From the NCBI GenBank assembly GCA_964540295.1, contig CAZIMT010000068.1, positions 1-16,172 of the forward strand: a stretch of 16,172 nucleotides of DNA. Direction: 5' to 3'. Below, one piece after another: positions 1-7,470 of the stretch. Source of the stretch: CAZCPB01 sp964540295. Lineage in GTDB: Bacteria > Planctomycetota > Phycisphaerae > Phycisphaerales > UBA1924. How positions within the stretch are numbered: the stretch's first letter is position 1; every line of letters begins with the position of its first letter. The notes beneath the pieces are model-generated. The model was given only the letters and a program-made list of their open reading frames with translations, was not told the DNA's origin and did no database searches. Position numbers and translations under genes: made by a program.

Positions 1-311
1 GCGGTCTTGGGCACGATCGCATCGGGCCGTGAAACACCGATCAACTCCGCGACGCCCGATCGGAACCTTTGGATCAGCTCAAGCCAAAGCCCCCAAGCCT
101 CGTCCATGTCGGAGTACCAGGCGTCGACCGCCGCGCGCACGTCTTCGGCCATGCGGTCCAGAGGCAGCCCCAGCGAATGGTTGGCGAGGTAGATATCCTT
201 CCGCGCCAGAACCCTCGAAAAGAGTGGGAAAACATGCTCACGAAGCGCGTCCTCGGTCAGCGGCCCCGGGCCGAGCGATCGAACGGCCCGCTGGATCGAA
301 TCTTGACTCAT
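1..311 (-). CDS. kynU: Kynureninase, N-terminal part (cut by window edge)
   Basis: This PLP-dependent enzyme of the tryptophan-to-anthranilate route cleaves kynurenine (or 3-hydroxykynurenine), releasing alanine. The frame opens with ATG at 311 and stays open to the window edge, giving 103 residues. Residues 40-48 read IYLANHSLG, matching the IYLDGNSLG signature near the kynureninase N-terminus. They are followed by a helical stretch (DRMAEDVRAAVDAWY) and AELIGVSRPDAIVPKT, the usual lead-in to the cofactor domain. The PLP lysine lies outside the window. The start is 46 bp after the stop of the tryptophan 2,3-dioxygenase gene on the same strand, so the two are probably co-transcribed and act in sequence. 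A formamidase to hydrolyse N-formylkynurenine is not visible here. Another class V aminotransferase-fold enzyme is possible, but the neighbour makes kynureninase much the best reading. Confidence 0.85.
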   Translation of the reverse strand, partial: MSQDSIQRAVRSLGPGPLTEDALREHVFPLFSRVLARKDIYLANHSLGLPLDRMAEDVRAAVDAWYSDMDEAWGLWLELIQRFRSGVAELIGVSRPDAIVPKT

Positions 312-357
312 GCCGTTCTCACCGCCAGCCCCCGTTCACATTTCGCTCCGGCCGCGC

Positions 358-1272
358 TCACGTACCGATCTCCGTTCGCACGTCCCACAGCTCCGGGAAA
401 AAGTTCCGGTCCACGATCTTTGACAGGTACGGCACGCCAGCCGTCCCTCCGGTGCCACGCTTCCACCCGATCACGCGCTGCACAACTTTCAGGTGACGGA
501 ACCGCCACAGCACGTACTGCTCGTCGACGTCCACCAGCTTCTCGCACATCTCGTAGGCATCCCAGAACCGCTTGGGCTGCTCATAAATTGCCTTGAAAAC
601 ACCGGTGACTCCCACGTGCGGCACGTGCGGCTCGCTCACATCGCGGTCCAAGACCTCCCGCGGGATCGCGTGCCCATGCCGCGCGAGATATCGGAGGAAC
701 TCGTCGTACAAACTCGGCGCCAACAGAGCGTGCTCGAGCTCCGCGTGGGCGGCCGGGTCGTGCTTGAACAGCCCGAGCATCCGACGATCCTTGTTCCCCA
801 TCATGAACTCGATCAACCGATTCTGCACACTCTGGATCCCGCTCGCCGGGCCAAGCACGTGGCGGAACTGCACGTACTCGCTGGGCGTCAGCGTCGCCAG
901 CACGCTCCACTGGTTGAAGAGCTGGGCTTGGATATGCTTGACCCGCGCCAGGATTTTGAACGACGCCCCCAGCTCGTCGTGCCGCACCATCAGCATCGCC
1001 GCGCTCAGCTCGTGGATGATCAGCTTGAACCAGAGCTCCGTGGTCTGGTGCTGGATGATAAACAGCATCTCGTCGTGGTGCGGCGGGCGCGCCAGCGGCT
1101 TCTGGGCCGCGAGCAACTCTGGCAGCGCGAGGTACGTGCCGTAATCAAGCTGACCGCGAAGGTCGTCGCGGATCCCAGGGTCGATCGCGTGGGGGTCGTC
1201 GCGGCTCGATGAGACGCGGCCCGGTGAGTCGCCGCCCTGAGGCGACGGTCCGTGAGGTGTTGGTGATGTCAT
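358..1272 (-). CDS. kynA: Tryptophan 2,3-dioxygenase
   Basis: This cytoplasmic haem enzyme oxidises L-tryptophan to N-formylkynurenine, the first step of the kynurenine pathway. The 304-residue product matches the bacterial family along its length. FIIQHQTTELWFK carries the substrate-pocket Phe71 and distal His75. FRHVLGPASG carries Arg137, which binds the substrate carboxylate. LWRFRHLKVVQRVIG carries the proximal haem ligand His260. GTGG (Thr274) is the substrate-binding loop, and FFPELWDVRT is the conserved end. Residue roles are assigned by analogy with the Xanthomonas enzyme. The ATG at 1272 is chosen because upstream codons carry no family sequence; it leaves a variable N-terminal extension of about 35 residues. 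A GAGAG ribosome binding site sits just before it and could pair into a hairpin (1274-1293). It heads the pair with kynureninase; a small lipoprotein gene lies 106 bp upstream. Confidence 0.97.
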   Translation of the reverse strand: MTSPTPHGPSPQGGDSPGRVSSSRDDPHAIDPGIRDDLRGQLDYGTYLALPELLAAQKPLARPPHHDEMLFIIQHQTTELWFKLIIHELSAAMLMVRHDELGASFKILARVKHIQAQLFNQWSVLATLTPSEYVQFRHVLGPASGIQSVQNRLIEFMMGNKDRRMLGLFKHDPAAHAELEHALLAPSLYDEFLRYLARHGHAIPREVLDRDVSEPHVPHVGVTGVFKAIYEQPKRFWDAYEMCEKLVDVDEQYVLWRFRHLKVVQRVIGWKRGTGGTAGVPYLSKIVDRNFFPELWDVRTEIGT

Positions 1273-1273
1273 C

Positions 1274-1293
1274 GCTCTCAGAGTATCGAGAGC
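1274..1293 (-). promoter_or_regulatory. Leader hairpin that could cover the kynA ribosome binding site
   Basis: GCTCTC (1274-1279) and GAGAGC (1288-1293) form a perfect 6-bp inverted repeat with an 8-base loop, one base before the kynA start codon. On the minus-strand transcript the 3' arm contains the only purine-rich ribosome binding sequence (GAGAG). Folding would therefore compete with ribosome binding. The repeat is read directly; the regulatory role is inference, and a stem this short in GC-rich DNA can occur by chance. Confidence 0.3.
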
Positions 1294-1378
1294 AACGCCC
1301 GAACGCGCAGCGACCACGCCCCTCATTAAGTCCGCGGCCAATGACGAACGGCTCACACGACATGTTCTCTGGTAAAGA

Positions 1379-1717
1379 TCACTGCGAATCGGAGATCTGG
1401 TCCGAGGTTGTTCCCGGCGCATGACCCAGCGCAAGAGCCGCCGCGGTGCCGCTCTCGATCCTCGAGAATCTCGACCCGGCCGCGGTCAACGCCGCCCCAT
1501 CACCCGGCTCTGGGACCAGAACGATCGACCGAATCCGGTAGTACTCGTCTTGAGCAGAAACCGAGCAGCCCGACAGCCCCAGCAGCAAACCAGCCATCAC
1601 GCTCATCGCCGCGGCCAGCCTCGCGCCCTGTCTCGTTCGGACATCGCGCCCGCCAATGTTTGTTGGTGCGTTCAAGGACGTCCTCGGACTCGTGATGACT
1701 GAGTTCTCGAAGTTCAT
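1379..1717 (-). CDS. Small putative lipoprotein
   Basis: This is a short predicted lipoprotein of unknown function. A hydrophobic stretch (MAGLLLGLSGC) ends in a lipobox-like LSGC at residues 48-51, so cysteine 51 would be lipidated and the remaining 61 residues exported. The start is unsure. ATG at 1717 gives 112 residues but a long 37-residue region before the hydrophobic core. ATG at 1606 gives 75 residues with a very short signal lacking Arg or Lys. Arginines at 24, 28 and 33 would suit a signal n-region starting between the two, but no ATG, GTG or TTG is there, and neither ATG has a clear ribosome binding site. The mature part has no motif I recognise. It may share a transcript with kynA, 106 bp downstream. 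Confidence 0.5.
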   Translation of the reverse strand: MNFENSVITSPRTSLNAPTNIGGRDVRTRQGARLAAAMSVMAGLLLGLSGCSVSAQDEYYRIRSIVLVPEPGDGAALTAAGSRFSRIESGTAAALALGHAPGTTSDQISDSQ

Positions 1718-2084
1718 CGTCAGGAACCTAGAATAGTTTCGGACGCTCTCACCCACAACCCCGAACAAAGCCCATCGGGCGTTCTTCGAGAGATGCCTTT
1801 GTCCCCAAGGGTTCCTTCGGCTTTCTGACCACCTCGCCTGAGCGCGCGAACGCCAGATTGTTTTCGTCGGCCCTTCCGATCTCGGAACTTTCGGAATAAC
1901 CGGAATGAACCCTCTGATCGATGGTCTGTCCAGAGTTTGACGAGGAGCGCCGTTCTTCTATCATGCCTCATCGCTGCACGCCGCGGTAAGCCGCAGCCAG
2001 CTCTCAACCGCGCCATCCTTCCACGAACGAGGCACGTTCGGGAAATGGTTTAGACGACCGTTCGGACTCTGTAGGGAGCCTTTC
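1718..2084. other. Divergent intergenic region, 367 bp, no gene seen
   Basis: This region separates the minus-strand lipoprotein and kynA group from the plus-strand TIM-barrel and queG pair. Open frames inside it show no family-like sequence. It holds a promoter-like pair at 1937-1964, a dyad TTCCGA-TC-TCGGAA at 1874-1887, and a short hairpin CGAACG-AGGCA-CGTTCG at 2024-2040 in the presumed leader of the gene at 2085. The dyad and hairpin could be regulatory, but nothing beyond symmetry supports that. Confidence 0.5.
1937..1964 (+). promoter_or_regulatory. Candidate sigma-70-type promoter for the 2085 gene
   Basis: TTGACG (1937-1942) and TATCAT (1959-1964) are separated by 16 bases and lie about 120 bases before the start codon at 2085. 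Both hexamers are close to the housekeeping consensus TTGACA/TATAAT. This is a pattern match only; the spacing is slightly short. Confidence 0.4.
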
Positions 2085-3002
2085 ATGAAGCCCGCATTCA
2101 GCACGGTGGCGTGCCCAGATTGGACCTTGGACCGTGTCGCCGAATCGGCCGAGCACGTCGGCGCGATGGGCGTCGAGCTCCGCACCTTCGGCTCGGGCTC
2201 CACCGAGTTTGCGAGCGATCCGGCTCTGATCTCCTCAGAAAAACTTCGCATGCTCTTCGGCTGGGCTGGCGTCACACCCTGCTGCCTCGCCACCAGCATC
2301 GCGTTCGACGAAACAATCTTCCCGCCCGTCATCGGGCAGGTGATCTCCGACACCGAACGAAGCGTGCGCGAGGCCAAGAGCGCCATCGATCTCGCGCAAT
2401 CCATCGAGTGCCCGTTCGTCCGAGTCTTCGGCTTCGAGTATCACGGCAGCGAGAACCGAGCCAACGCCAACGGCCGGATCATCAACCGTCTCTCCAAGGT
2501 CGTTGATCACTGCCGCAACAAAGGAGTCCGCCTCGTCATCGAGAACGGCGGCTCATTCGCGACCGCAGCCGCGCTGTCTGAACTTCTCGACCTCGTTCCC
2601 GACACGCTCCTCGGCGTCGCGTACAACCTGACCGTTGCAAAGGCCGCGGGAGAATCGATCGAGAACGGGCTCAACGTGCTGGGCGATCGTTTGCTCCTCG
2701 CCAAGATGAAGGACCTCAAAGACGGCCGCCCCTGCGCGCTCGGCAGCGGCGACCACGACGCTGCCGGCGCCATCGCCGCCCTCGCCGCGTCAGGTTTCCG
2801 CGGGTACCTCATCTACGAGTACGACCGCGCCTGGCTGGACATGCTCCCTCCCCCGCCAGCCCAGGGCGTGCGCAAGCCGGGCTTGAAACCGGTGCAGTTG
2901 CCCGGCGCGCTCGAAGTCCTGAAAACCTCGATGAAGTTCATGTACGAGCGCCTCGGAGCGGCCGAGCCGGTTCGCAAGCCGCGCCCCGCGCAGCGCGTCT
3001 GA
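2085..3002 (+). CDS. Xylose-isomerase-like TIM-barrel protein, altered metal site
   Basis: The 305 residues match the sugar phosphate isomerase/epimerase family (AP endonuclease 2-like TIM barrel). Recognisable barrel segments include GAMGVELRTFG, FVRVFGFEYHG, GVRLVIENGG, the GSGDHD loop (usual form GxGD) and GYLIYEYDR. Family members bind a divalent metal through Glu, Asp, His and Glu and isomerise or epimerise sugars. Here Glu153 and Glu245 remain, but by eye-alignment the Asp is Asn181 (GVAYN) and the HxHxKD histidine is Lys207 (LAKMKD). Metal binding may be changed or lost, and the substrate cannot be named. The ATG at 2085 has a good AGGGAG ribosome binding site six bases upstream. The tail after residue 290 is Pro/Arg-rich and probably disordered. 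The queG reading frame follows in the same frame after the TGA. Confidence 0.85.
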   Translation: MKPAFSTVACPDWTLDRVAESAEHVGAMGVELRTFGSGSTEFASDPALISSEKLRMLFGWAGVTPCCLATSIAFDETIFPPVIGQVISDTERSVREAKSAIDLAQSIECPFVRVFGFEYHGSENRANANGRIINRLSKVVDHCRNKGVRLVIENGGSFATAAALSELLDLVPDTLLGVAYNLTVAKAAGESIENGLNVLGDRLLLAKMKDLKDGRPCALGSGDHDAAGAIAALAASGFRGYLIYEYDRAWLDMLPPPPAQGVRKPGLKPVQLPGALEVLKTSMKFMYERLGAAEPVRKPRPAQRV

Positions 3003-3032
3003 TTCTCTGAAGATGCCCTCGAGGGAGGGGCA

Positions 3033-3047
3033 GGGGAGGGTTCAATT
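3033..3047 (+). promoter_or_regulatory. Strong ribosome binding site before an ATT codon (queG start)
   Basis: GGGGAGGG at 3033-3040 is followed four bases later by ATT at 3045. This is the only strong Shine-Dalgarno-like sequence in the junction between the TGA at 3000-3002 and the first conserved QueG residues. It is the main support for starting queG at the ATT. Purine-rich runs can also arise by chance here. Confidence 0.45.
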
Positions 3048-4163
3048 TCACAAGAACTCGCCCGCCAAATCATCAACCACTGCCGCGAGCTTGGCTTCGC
3101 CGAGGCTGGCGTGACGCGCGTCCACCCCACCCGCTGGGCCGACCATGTCGCCGCGTGGATCGCGGCCGACAAGTGCGGCACGATGGACTATCTCGTCCGC
3201 GACCTCGCCCTGCGGCTCGACCCCGCACGTATCCAGCCCGGCCTGAAGTCAATCATCCTCGTTGCAGACCTCTACGAAAAACGCGGCCACCCCAACACCG
3301 CGCCGCTCCCGCCGGGCCACGCCCGAGTCGCGCGCTACGCCCAGGGCGCGGACTATCACCCGACCGTCAAAAAGCGGCTTTACGCCCTGAGCGACGCGCT
3401 CCGCGAACGCTTCAAGAGCGCACAGTTCAAGAGCTTCACCGACACCGTCCCCCTCTTCGAGCGCGAGCACGCCGAGCACGCCGGGCTGGGCTGGGTCGGC
3501 AAGAACACGATGCTCATCCACCCGCGTCTGGGCAGCAATTTCGTTCTCGGCGGTGTGCTCACCACGCTCGAACTCGACCCGCCCGATGAACAATCCAGAA
3601 TCGCCGACGCCTGCGGCACCTGCACCCGCTGCATCGACGCCTGCCCGACGCGCGCGATCACGCCGTACTCGGTCGATGCGTCACGCTGCATCAGCTATCT
3701 CACGATCGAGCGAGAAAAGCCGATCGCGCCGGAGTTTCATGCTGCGATCGGCGAGTGGATCTACGGCTGCGACATCTGCCAGGACGTCTGCCCGCACAAC
3801 TCGGAGCGCCCCGAGGGCACCGACATCGGCACGCCCAACGCCGCCTATTCGCCGCTGCGCCGCTCGTTCGACGCGCTGTCGATCCTCGGATGGATCGAGG
3901 ACGATCGCCAGCGTGAGTTCGACGGTTCGCCCATGAAACGCGCGACGCTCGCGATGATGAAACGCAACGCGATGATCGTGGCCGCCAACACGCTGCCGCC
4001 CGATCAACTCACCGCGCTGGCGTCGCGGCTGCGCTCAATTCAGACGGACCGGAATGAACCGGAACACGTGCGGGCGACGGCTCAGCAGGTGGCGGCGTCG
4101 ATCCACGCGAAGCTGGCGGGATCAACAATCGCGCCAGCAGCACCACCGCCAGCCCAGGGATAA
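3045..4163 (+). CDS. queG: Epoxyqueuosine reductase
   Basis: QueG is a cobalamin-dependent iron-sulfur enzyme that reduces epoxyqueuosine to queuosine in the wobble position of tRNAs with GUN anticodons. Numbered from the ATT at 3045 (372 residues), the N-terminal helix ELARQIINHCRELGF leads into the cobalamin-binding domain. FTDTVPLFERE carries the probable catalytic Asp133, and AGLGWVGKNTMLI is a family signature. Two [4Fe-4S] sites use Cys190/193/196/200 (ACGTCTRCIDACP) and Cys215/242/245/249 (CDICQDVCPHN). Beyond them the HEAT-like end is short and finishes in an Ala/Pro tail. No ATG, GTG or TTG lies in frame between the upstream TGA and the GTG at 3111, and the GTG would remove the conserved first helix. 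ATT at 3045 behind GGGGAGGG is the best start. The last 155 bp overlap the convergent membrane-protein gene. Confidence 0.93.
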   Translation: MSQELARQIINHCRELGFAEAGVTRVHPTRWADHVAAWIAADKCGTMDYLVRDLALRLDPARIQPGLKSIILVADLYEKRGHPNTAPLPPGHARVARYAQGADYHPTVKKRLYALSDALRERFKSAQFKSFTDTVPLFEREHAEHAGLGWVGKNTMLIHPRLGSNFVLGGVLTTLELDPPDEQSRIADACGTCTRCIDACPTRAITPYSVDASRCISYLTIEREKPIAPEFHAAIGEWIYGCDICQDVCPHNSERPEGTDIGTPNAAYSPLRRSFDALSILGWIEDDRQREFDGSPMKRATLAMMKRNAMIVAANTLPPDQLTALASRLRSIQTDRNEPEHVRATAQQVAASIHAKLAGSTIAPAAPPPAQG

Positions 4164-5268
4164 GCCACCACTCGACCCGCTCAATTAACCCCATCCAATA
4201 GCACGGGGCGGCCACCGCGCACGCACCCAGCCAGACGGTGATGTGCCGCCTAGTAGGTTTCAGAGGATCACGCCAAGTCGGGATCATGCAGAGCCAGACA
4301 TACGCGGGGAAGACGAGGCCGTAGAAGGACATGAAGAGGCGGTAGATGATCTCCACCATCGAGAGGCCAGCGTACTGCTCGGGGAATCCGTGCCACGCCT
4401 GAACCAGCATCAAAAGAAAAAGCACAAACGAGACAATCACCCACCAGATCGAGACCTTTGGTTTCGTCCGCAGGGTGTCGAGTTCTCTGGCAGCGCACGC
4501 GGTATGGAGTATCCCCTTCAGAATCCCCTGCCCGATCAGATGAGCAGCGAGCGCCCATTCCGCGATCACAAAGCTGGCAGGAGCAACGTTTCGTGCGAGA
4601 ATGCGTGACACAAAGTCGGCGTAGAAAAACGTTAGCAAGATCATTCCAAAGAAGAACACACCAAAGCCGATCGCAAAGGCGAGCTTTCCTGAAGTTGGCG
4701 TCGTGGCTTGCCGAGCTTCGTGAAACGTGAGGTCTAAATACGGACAAAGCAGAAACCCGAAGCCGCACACGAGCCCGAGCGGCCCGATGCGCACAAGATT
4801 CATACTCGGACTATCAGGGATGCTCAGCGACCCGGTGGCGATCAGGATGCACGCCGCGGCGAGAGAGAAGAGAAGCATGATCCCCGTAAAACCAAGTACA
4901 CGATTTCTCGGGGCGAAAGCGCGAGCGAGGAACGACAACGAGAAAACCACGATGATTGCCGCCAGAGCAACCTTGCTGCTGAACCAAGAACCCGTCAAGA
5001 ACAGTAAGAAGAAGGCGTGAAACGCAATCGTGATGATCGAGAACCGACTGCAAGCAACGGAGTGCGCACGAACGAGGCGCTCGCTCGCTTCACGATCCGT
5101 GACAAACCATCCCATCGCCGCCGCCCCAACCACATTCGGCACCGCGAACACCACGAACCCCCATATGCCGTAATCGCGCACCAGCAGCACCGGCAGGAAC
5201 ATCCCGATGCACCACGTCCACGAGCACGCGAGATAGCACGCCCAACCGAGGATCTTCAGCCAATGCAT
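4009..5268 (-). CDS. Polytopic membrane protein, about 12 helices, unknown function
   Basis: I do not recognise a family. The 419-residue product is strongly hydrophobic, with about 12 predicted membrane helices starting within the first 10 residues. The early pair (LACSWTWCIGMFLPVLLV, then YGIWGFVVFAVPNVVGAAA) is loosely reminiscent of sodium-coupled or APC-type transporters, but this is only an impression. Later helices are Trp- and Phe-rich and separated by short loops. The end is a Pro/Ser/Ala tail of about 35 residues. ATG at 5268 is used; a TTG at 5292 would add eight residues, and neither has a clear ribosome binding site. The final 155 bp are antisense to the queG 3' end, and the overlap includes the last helix and the tail. 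The DUF4442-like gene ends about 80 bp upstream, so these minus-strand genes could share a transcript. Confidence 0.75.
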   Translation of the reverse strand: MHWLKILGWACYLACSWTWCIGMFLPVLLVRDYGIWGFVVFAVPNVVGAAAMGWFVTDREASERLVRAHSVACSRFSIITIAFHAFFLLFLTGSWFSSKVALAAIIVVFSLSFLARAFAPRNRVLGFTGIMLLFSLAAACILIATGSLSIPDSPSMNLVRIGPLGLVCGFGFLLCPYLDLTFHEARQATTPTSGKLAFAIGFGVFFFGMILLTFFYADFVSRILARNVAPASFVIAEWALAAHLIGQGILKGILHTACAARELDTLRTKPKVSIWWVIVSFVLFLLMLVQAWHGFPEQYAGLSMVEIIYRLFMSFYGLVFPAYVWLCMIPTWRDPLKPTRRHITVWLGACAVAAPCYWMGLIERVEWWLIPGLAVVLLARLLIPPASRGSTPPPAEPSPARVPVHSGPSELSAAATPAR

Positions 5269-5349
5269 TGTGTTTGACGAGAGATTCAGCAAGCCCGCAG
5301 TGTACGAATCAATCTCGCGCGACGCGAAGCCGCGGGCATGAATCGTCTT

Positions 5350-6000
5350 CTACCGAACCTTCCGCCCGCGCGCCTGCTGGTGTGTCTTCGGCGTCACATG
5401 GAACGTCGCCACGCACCGCCCCACGCGTTTCTCTTTCGCCGCCACCCGCGTGCCCACAGCTTTGGGCAGCATCGCCTCCGCCCCCGGCCGGATCGGCTCG
5501 GGGATCAGCGACTGCTGCACGATCTCCATGTCCAGCGTCACGTTGAACTCGTTGCCCGTCGCGATCAAAGCCTGCAAATCTTCTCGTGGCGTGATCTTGT
5601 ACACCGCCGGCCCAAAGCAAGGCCGCATGAACTTGTACTCCAAACTCTTGCACACAACCGTGTACGCCGCACCGGCCGCGGAAAAGACATACATCCCACC
5701 CGCGATCTCACTGTTCCCGAGCAGCGCCGCGCCCGCCATCGCGTTGTACCAGTTGCGGTTGAAGCGTCGGAACGGCAGCACGGCCGCGAACGTGCTCTCG
5801 TTCACACGCTTCATCTTGATCCCGCTCTTGAACGCGTAAGGCATCCAGATGAGCGAGCAGACACGCTGCCAGAAATTGTTCCGGGCCGACAACCGGCTTA
5901 CGAACATGTCGATCCGATCCATCAGCGACGGCTTGCCCATCACCACGCCAGCCGAGGGCATGATCGCGGTCGGTGTTGTCGTGCGGTGCGTCGTTGACAT
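5350..6000 (-). CDS. DUF4442 / PaaI-like hotdog-fold protein
   Basis: The 216-residue product looks like a hotdog-fold protein of the DUF4442/PaaI thioesterase-like group. Residues 40-65 (NNFWQRVCSLIWMPYAFKSG) and 71-106 (FAAVLPFRRFNRNWYNAMAG, then ALLGNSEIAGGMY) match the pattern of a short strand, 'RRFNRN', and the long hotdog helix with Asn and Glu. C-terminal strands resume at FNVTLDMEI and VGRCVATFHV. Related proteins act on acyl-CoA thioesters, but the substrate here is unknown and DUF4442 members are poorly characterised. ATG at 6000 is chosen because an AAGGG lies just upstream and family-like sequence begins after it; the frame stays open to about 6270 with low-complexity sequence. 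The basic tail ARGRKVR is unusual. It lies between the membrane protein and the MBL hydrolase, all on the minus strand. Confidence 0.75.
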   Translation of the reverse strand: MSTTHRTTTPTAIMPSAGVVMGKPSLMDRIDMFVSRLSARNNFWQRVCSLIWMPYAFKSGIKMKRVNESTFAAVLPFRRFNRNWYNAMAGAALLGNSEIAGGMYVFSAAGAAYTVVCKSLEYKFMRPCFGPAVYKITPREDLQALIATGNEFNVTLDMEIVQQSLIPEPIRPGAEAMLPKAVGTRVAAKEKRVGRCVATFHVTPKTHQQARGRKVR

Positions 6001-6220
6001 CGGCCCTTGCGAGATCGAGAGTTCTGGGGTTACGGAAAACCTGGCGGGCATGTCGACCGAAGAGGCCTGTGTCTCGGGAAGAGCCTCGGGGAGCGTGTCG
6101 GGGTTGGCAGATGAGGAGGTGTTCAAAGGCGATGCCGGAGAACTACATCGTACACGCCTACGCCCTGACGAACGAGCCCAAATTTCAGCAGGATCTCGTG
6201 AAGAAAAGCCCATCCATAAT

Positions 6221-7207
6221 TCACCCCTCCGCCTCCAACGTGTACCACCCGGTCGCATTTCGCCGAACACGCTGGCACGGGTTCCCAGCCTCGTGGTCCA
6301 GCACCAGCAGCCAATCGTTCAGCACCGCCTCTTCCAGAAACCAGTGCCTCGAAATCATGCTCGTGTATGGCTCAACGTCATAGCCGAGGCTGTACGCCGC
6401 CCCGACGTGGTTCACCGTCGGCAGCACGTCGGGCGTGAACACCACCGTCCGCCCACGCGTGTCCTTGAAAAGAATCGCCTGCTGCCCCCAAGTGTGGCCC
6501 GGCGTCAAAAACACCGACACGCCAGGAACGCCCGCAAGAGGCGTCGTCCGGTTGTAGATCGGCGTCAGCGGCAGCTCGTCGCGCCCCGCCGCGTACCCCG
6601 AAGGAAACGGCCTAGGCGAATCCACCAGCCTCACGCGCTCGCGGATCGGCTCCAAGTGGTCCTTGAAATACGTCCGCGTCATCACGCTCTTGTTGGCCAG
6701 CGCGTCGTCCCATTCGCGCAACTGCGTGTAGATCATCGCGTTGGGGAACGTGACCTTCACGCCGTGCTCGCGCGGCCCACCGGTCATCGACGACGCCGCC
6801 CCGTGCCAGTCCGGCTTCTCGCCCGGCTTGGCAAGCCTCGTGAGCGCGCCCGAGTGGTCAAAGTGCAAGTGCGACGTCACGATCGCGCCGACGTCCTCGG
6901 GCTTGCAGCTCACCTCGTGCAGCGCGTCGAGAATCGTCCGTTCCTCGAGCGAAAAAATCTCGCGGCTCTTGGTGTCGAGCTTATCCCCCGTGCCGACTTC
7001 GATCAGCACCAGCTTGGGACCGTCAGTCCCCGTCGCGCGCTCGAGCAGCAGGCAGTTGTGCTGAACACCGACCCGCCCGCGCTCATCGGGCAAGGCCGCC
7101 CGCGACCAGACCGACCTCGGGATCAGCCCGAACATCGACCCACCATCGAGCCGAAAGTTCCCGGCCCGCAGCAGCGCCCACGAATAGGTTGTCGCCGTCA
7201 TCGTCAT
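6221..7207 (-). CDS. Metallo-beta-lactamase-fold hydrolase
   Basis: This is a 328-residue metallo-beta-lactamase-fold hydrolase. The metal motif HLHFDH is at residues 113-118, with further ligands in TPGHTWGQQ (His238), FTPDVLP (Asp260) and LDHEAG (His305). The set and order fit the dinuclear-zinc fold. Early residues LIEVGTGDK form the core strand and loop, where family members usually have DTG. The layout resembles N-acyl homoserine lactonase-like and related quorum-quenching or lactone hydrolases, but that large family hydrolyses many esters and lactones, so no substrate is claimed. ATG at 7207 is used, with another ATG two codons later; no strong ribosome binding site is seen. The DUF4442-like gene lies 220 bp downstream and lepB is divergent, 263 bp away. 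Confidence 0.9.
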   Translation of the reverse strand: MTMTATTYSWALLRAGNFRLDGGSMFGLIPRSVWSRAALPDERGRVGVQHNCLLLERATGTDGPKLVLIEVGTGDKLDTKSREIFSLEERTILDALHEVSCKPEDVGAIVTSHLHFDHSGALTRLAKPGEKPDWHGAASSMTGGPREHGVKVTFPNAMIYTQLREWDDALANKSVMTRTYFKDHLEPIRERVRLVDSPRPFPSGYAAGRDELPLTPIYNRTTPLAGVPGVSVFLTPGHTWGQQAILFKDTRGRTVVFTPDVLPTVNHVGAAYSLGYDVEPYTSMISRHWFLEEAVLNDWLLVLDHEAGNPCQRVRRNATGWYTLEAEG

Positions 7208-7345
7208 GCGAAAACCGTAGGGCCACAGCCCTCACGCCGCGCTATTCACGGACCTCGCCTCAAAGCCCCCGCAGACCCGGCACAGTCGTTCTCGTCCCGG
7301 GTCTTTCCGCGAAGTTCCTCGCCTCGCCCGAACCGTGGGGCATAC

Positions 7346-7375
7346 TTGTCGTAGAAAAGAATCTCAGCGTGTAAT
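7346..7375 (+). promoter_or_regulatory. Candidate promoter for lepB
   Basis: TTGTCG (7346-7351) and TGTAAT (7370-7375) are 18 bases apart in the 263-bp divergent region, about 95 bases before the lepB ATG. It is an approximate sigma-70 match in a locally AT-richer stretch. No operator-like symmetry accompanies it. Confidence 0.3.
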
Positions 7376-7470
7376 GACGAATCGCACGCGCATGCGTGAG
7401 ATTTGCTCGCGCAACAGCGGCGAAGGATAAAGAAGAGTTCACCCCTCGCCCTTCCCAGAGAATCAAAGAC

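Noticed and set aside
3111..4163. GTG at 3111 as the queG start
   Set aside because: It would remove the conserved N-terminal helix and has no ribosome binding site; family-like residues continue upstream in frame.
2085..4163. A fused isomerase-QueG protein by TGA readthrough
   Set aside because: The linker is Gly/Glu-rich without domain features and a strong ribosome binding site sits between the genes; separate translation is simpler.
5849..7354. 501-residue open frame on the plus strand across the DUF4442-like and MBL genes
   Set aside because: It is Arg/Pro/His-rich without domain pattern and lies opposite genes with clear motifs; long antisense frames are expected at this GC content.
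7396..7470. GTG at 7396 as an earlier lepB start
   Set aside because: The added residues are charged and unlike signal peptidase N-termini; ATG at 7471 fits better.
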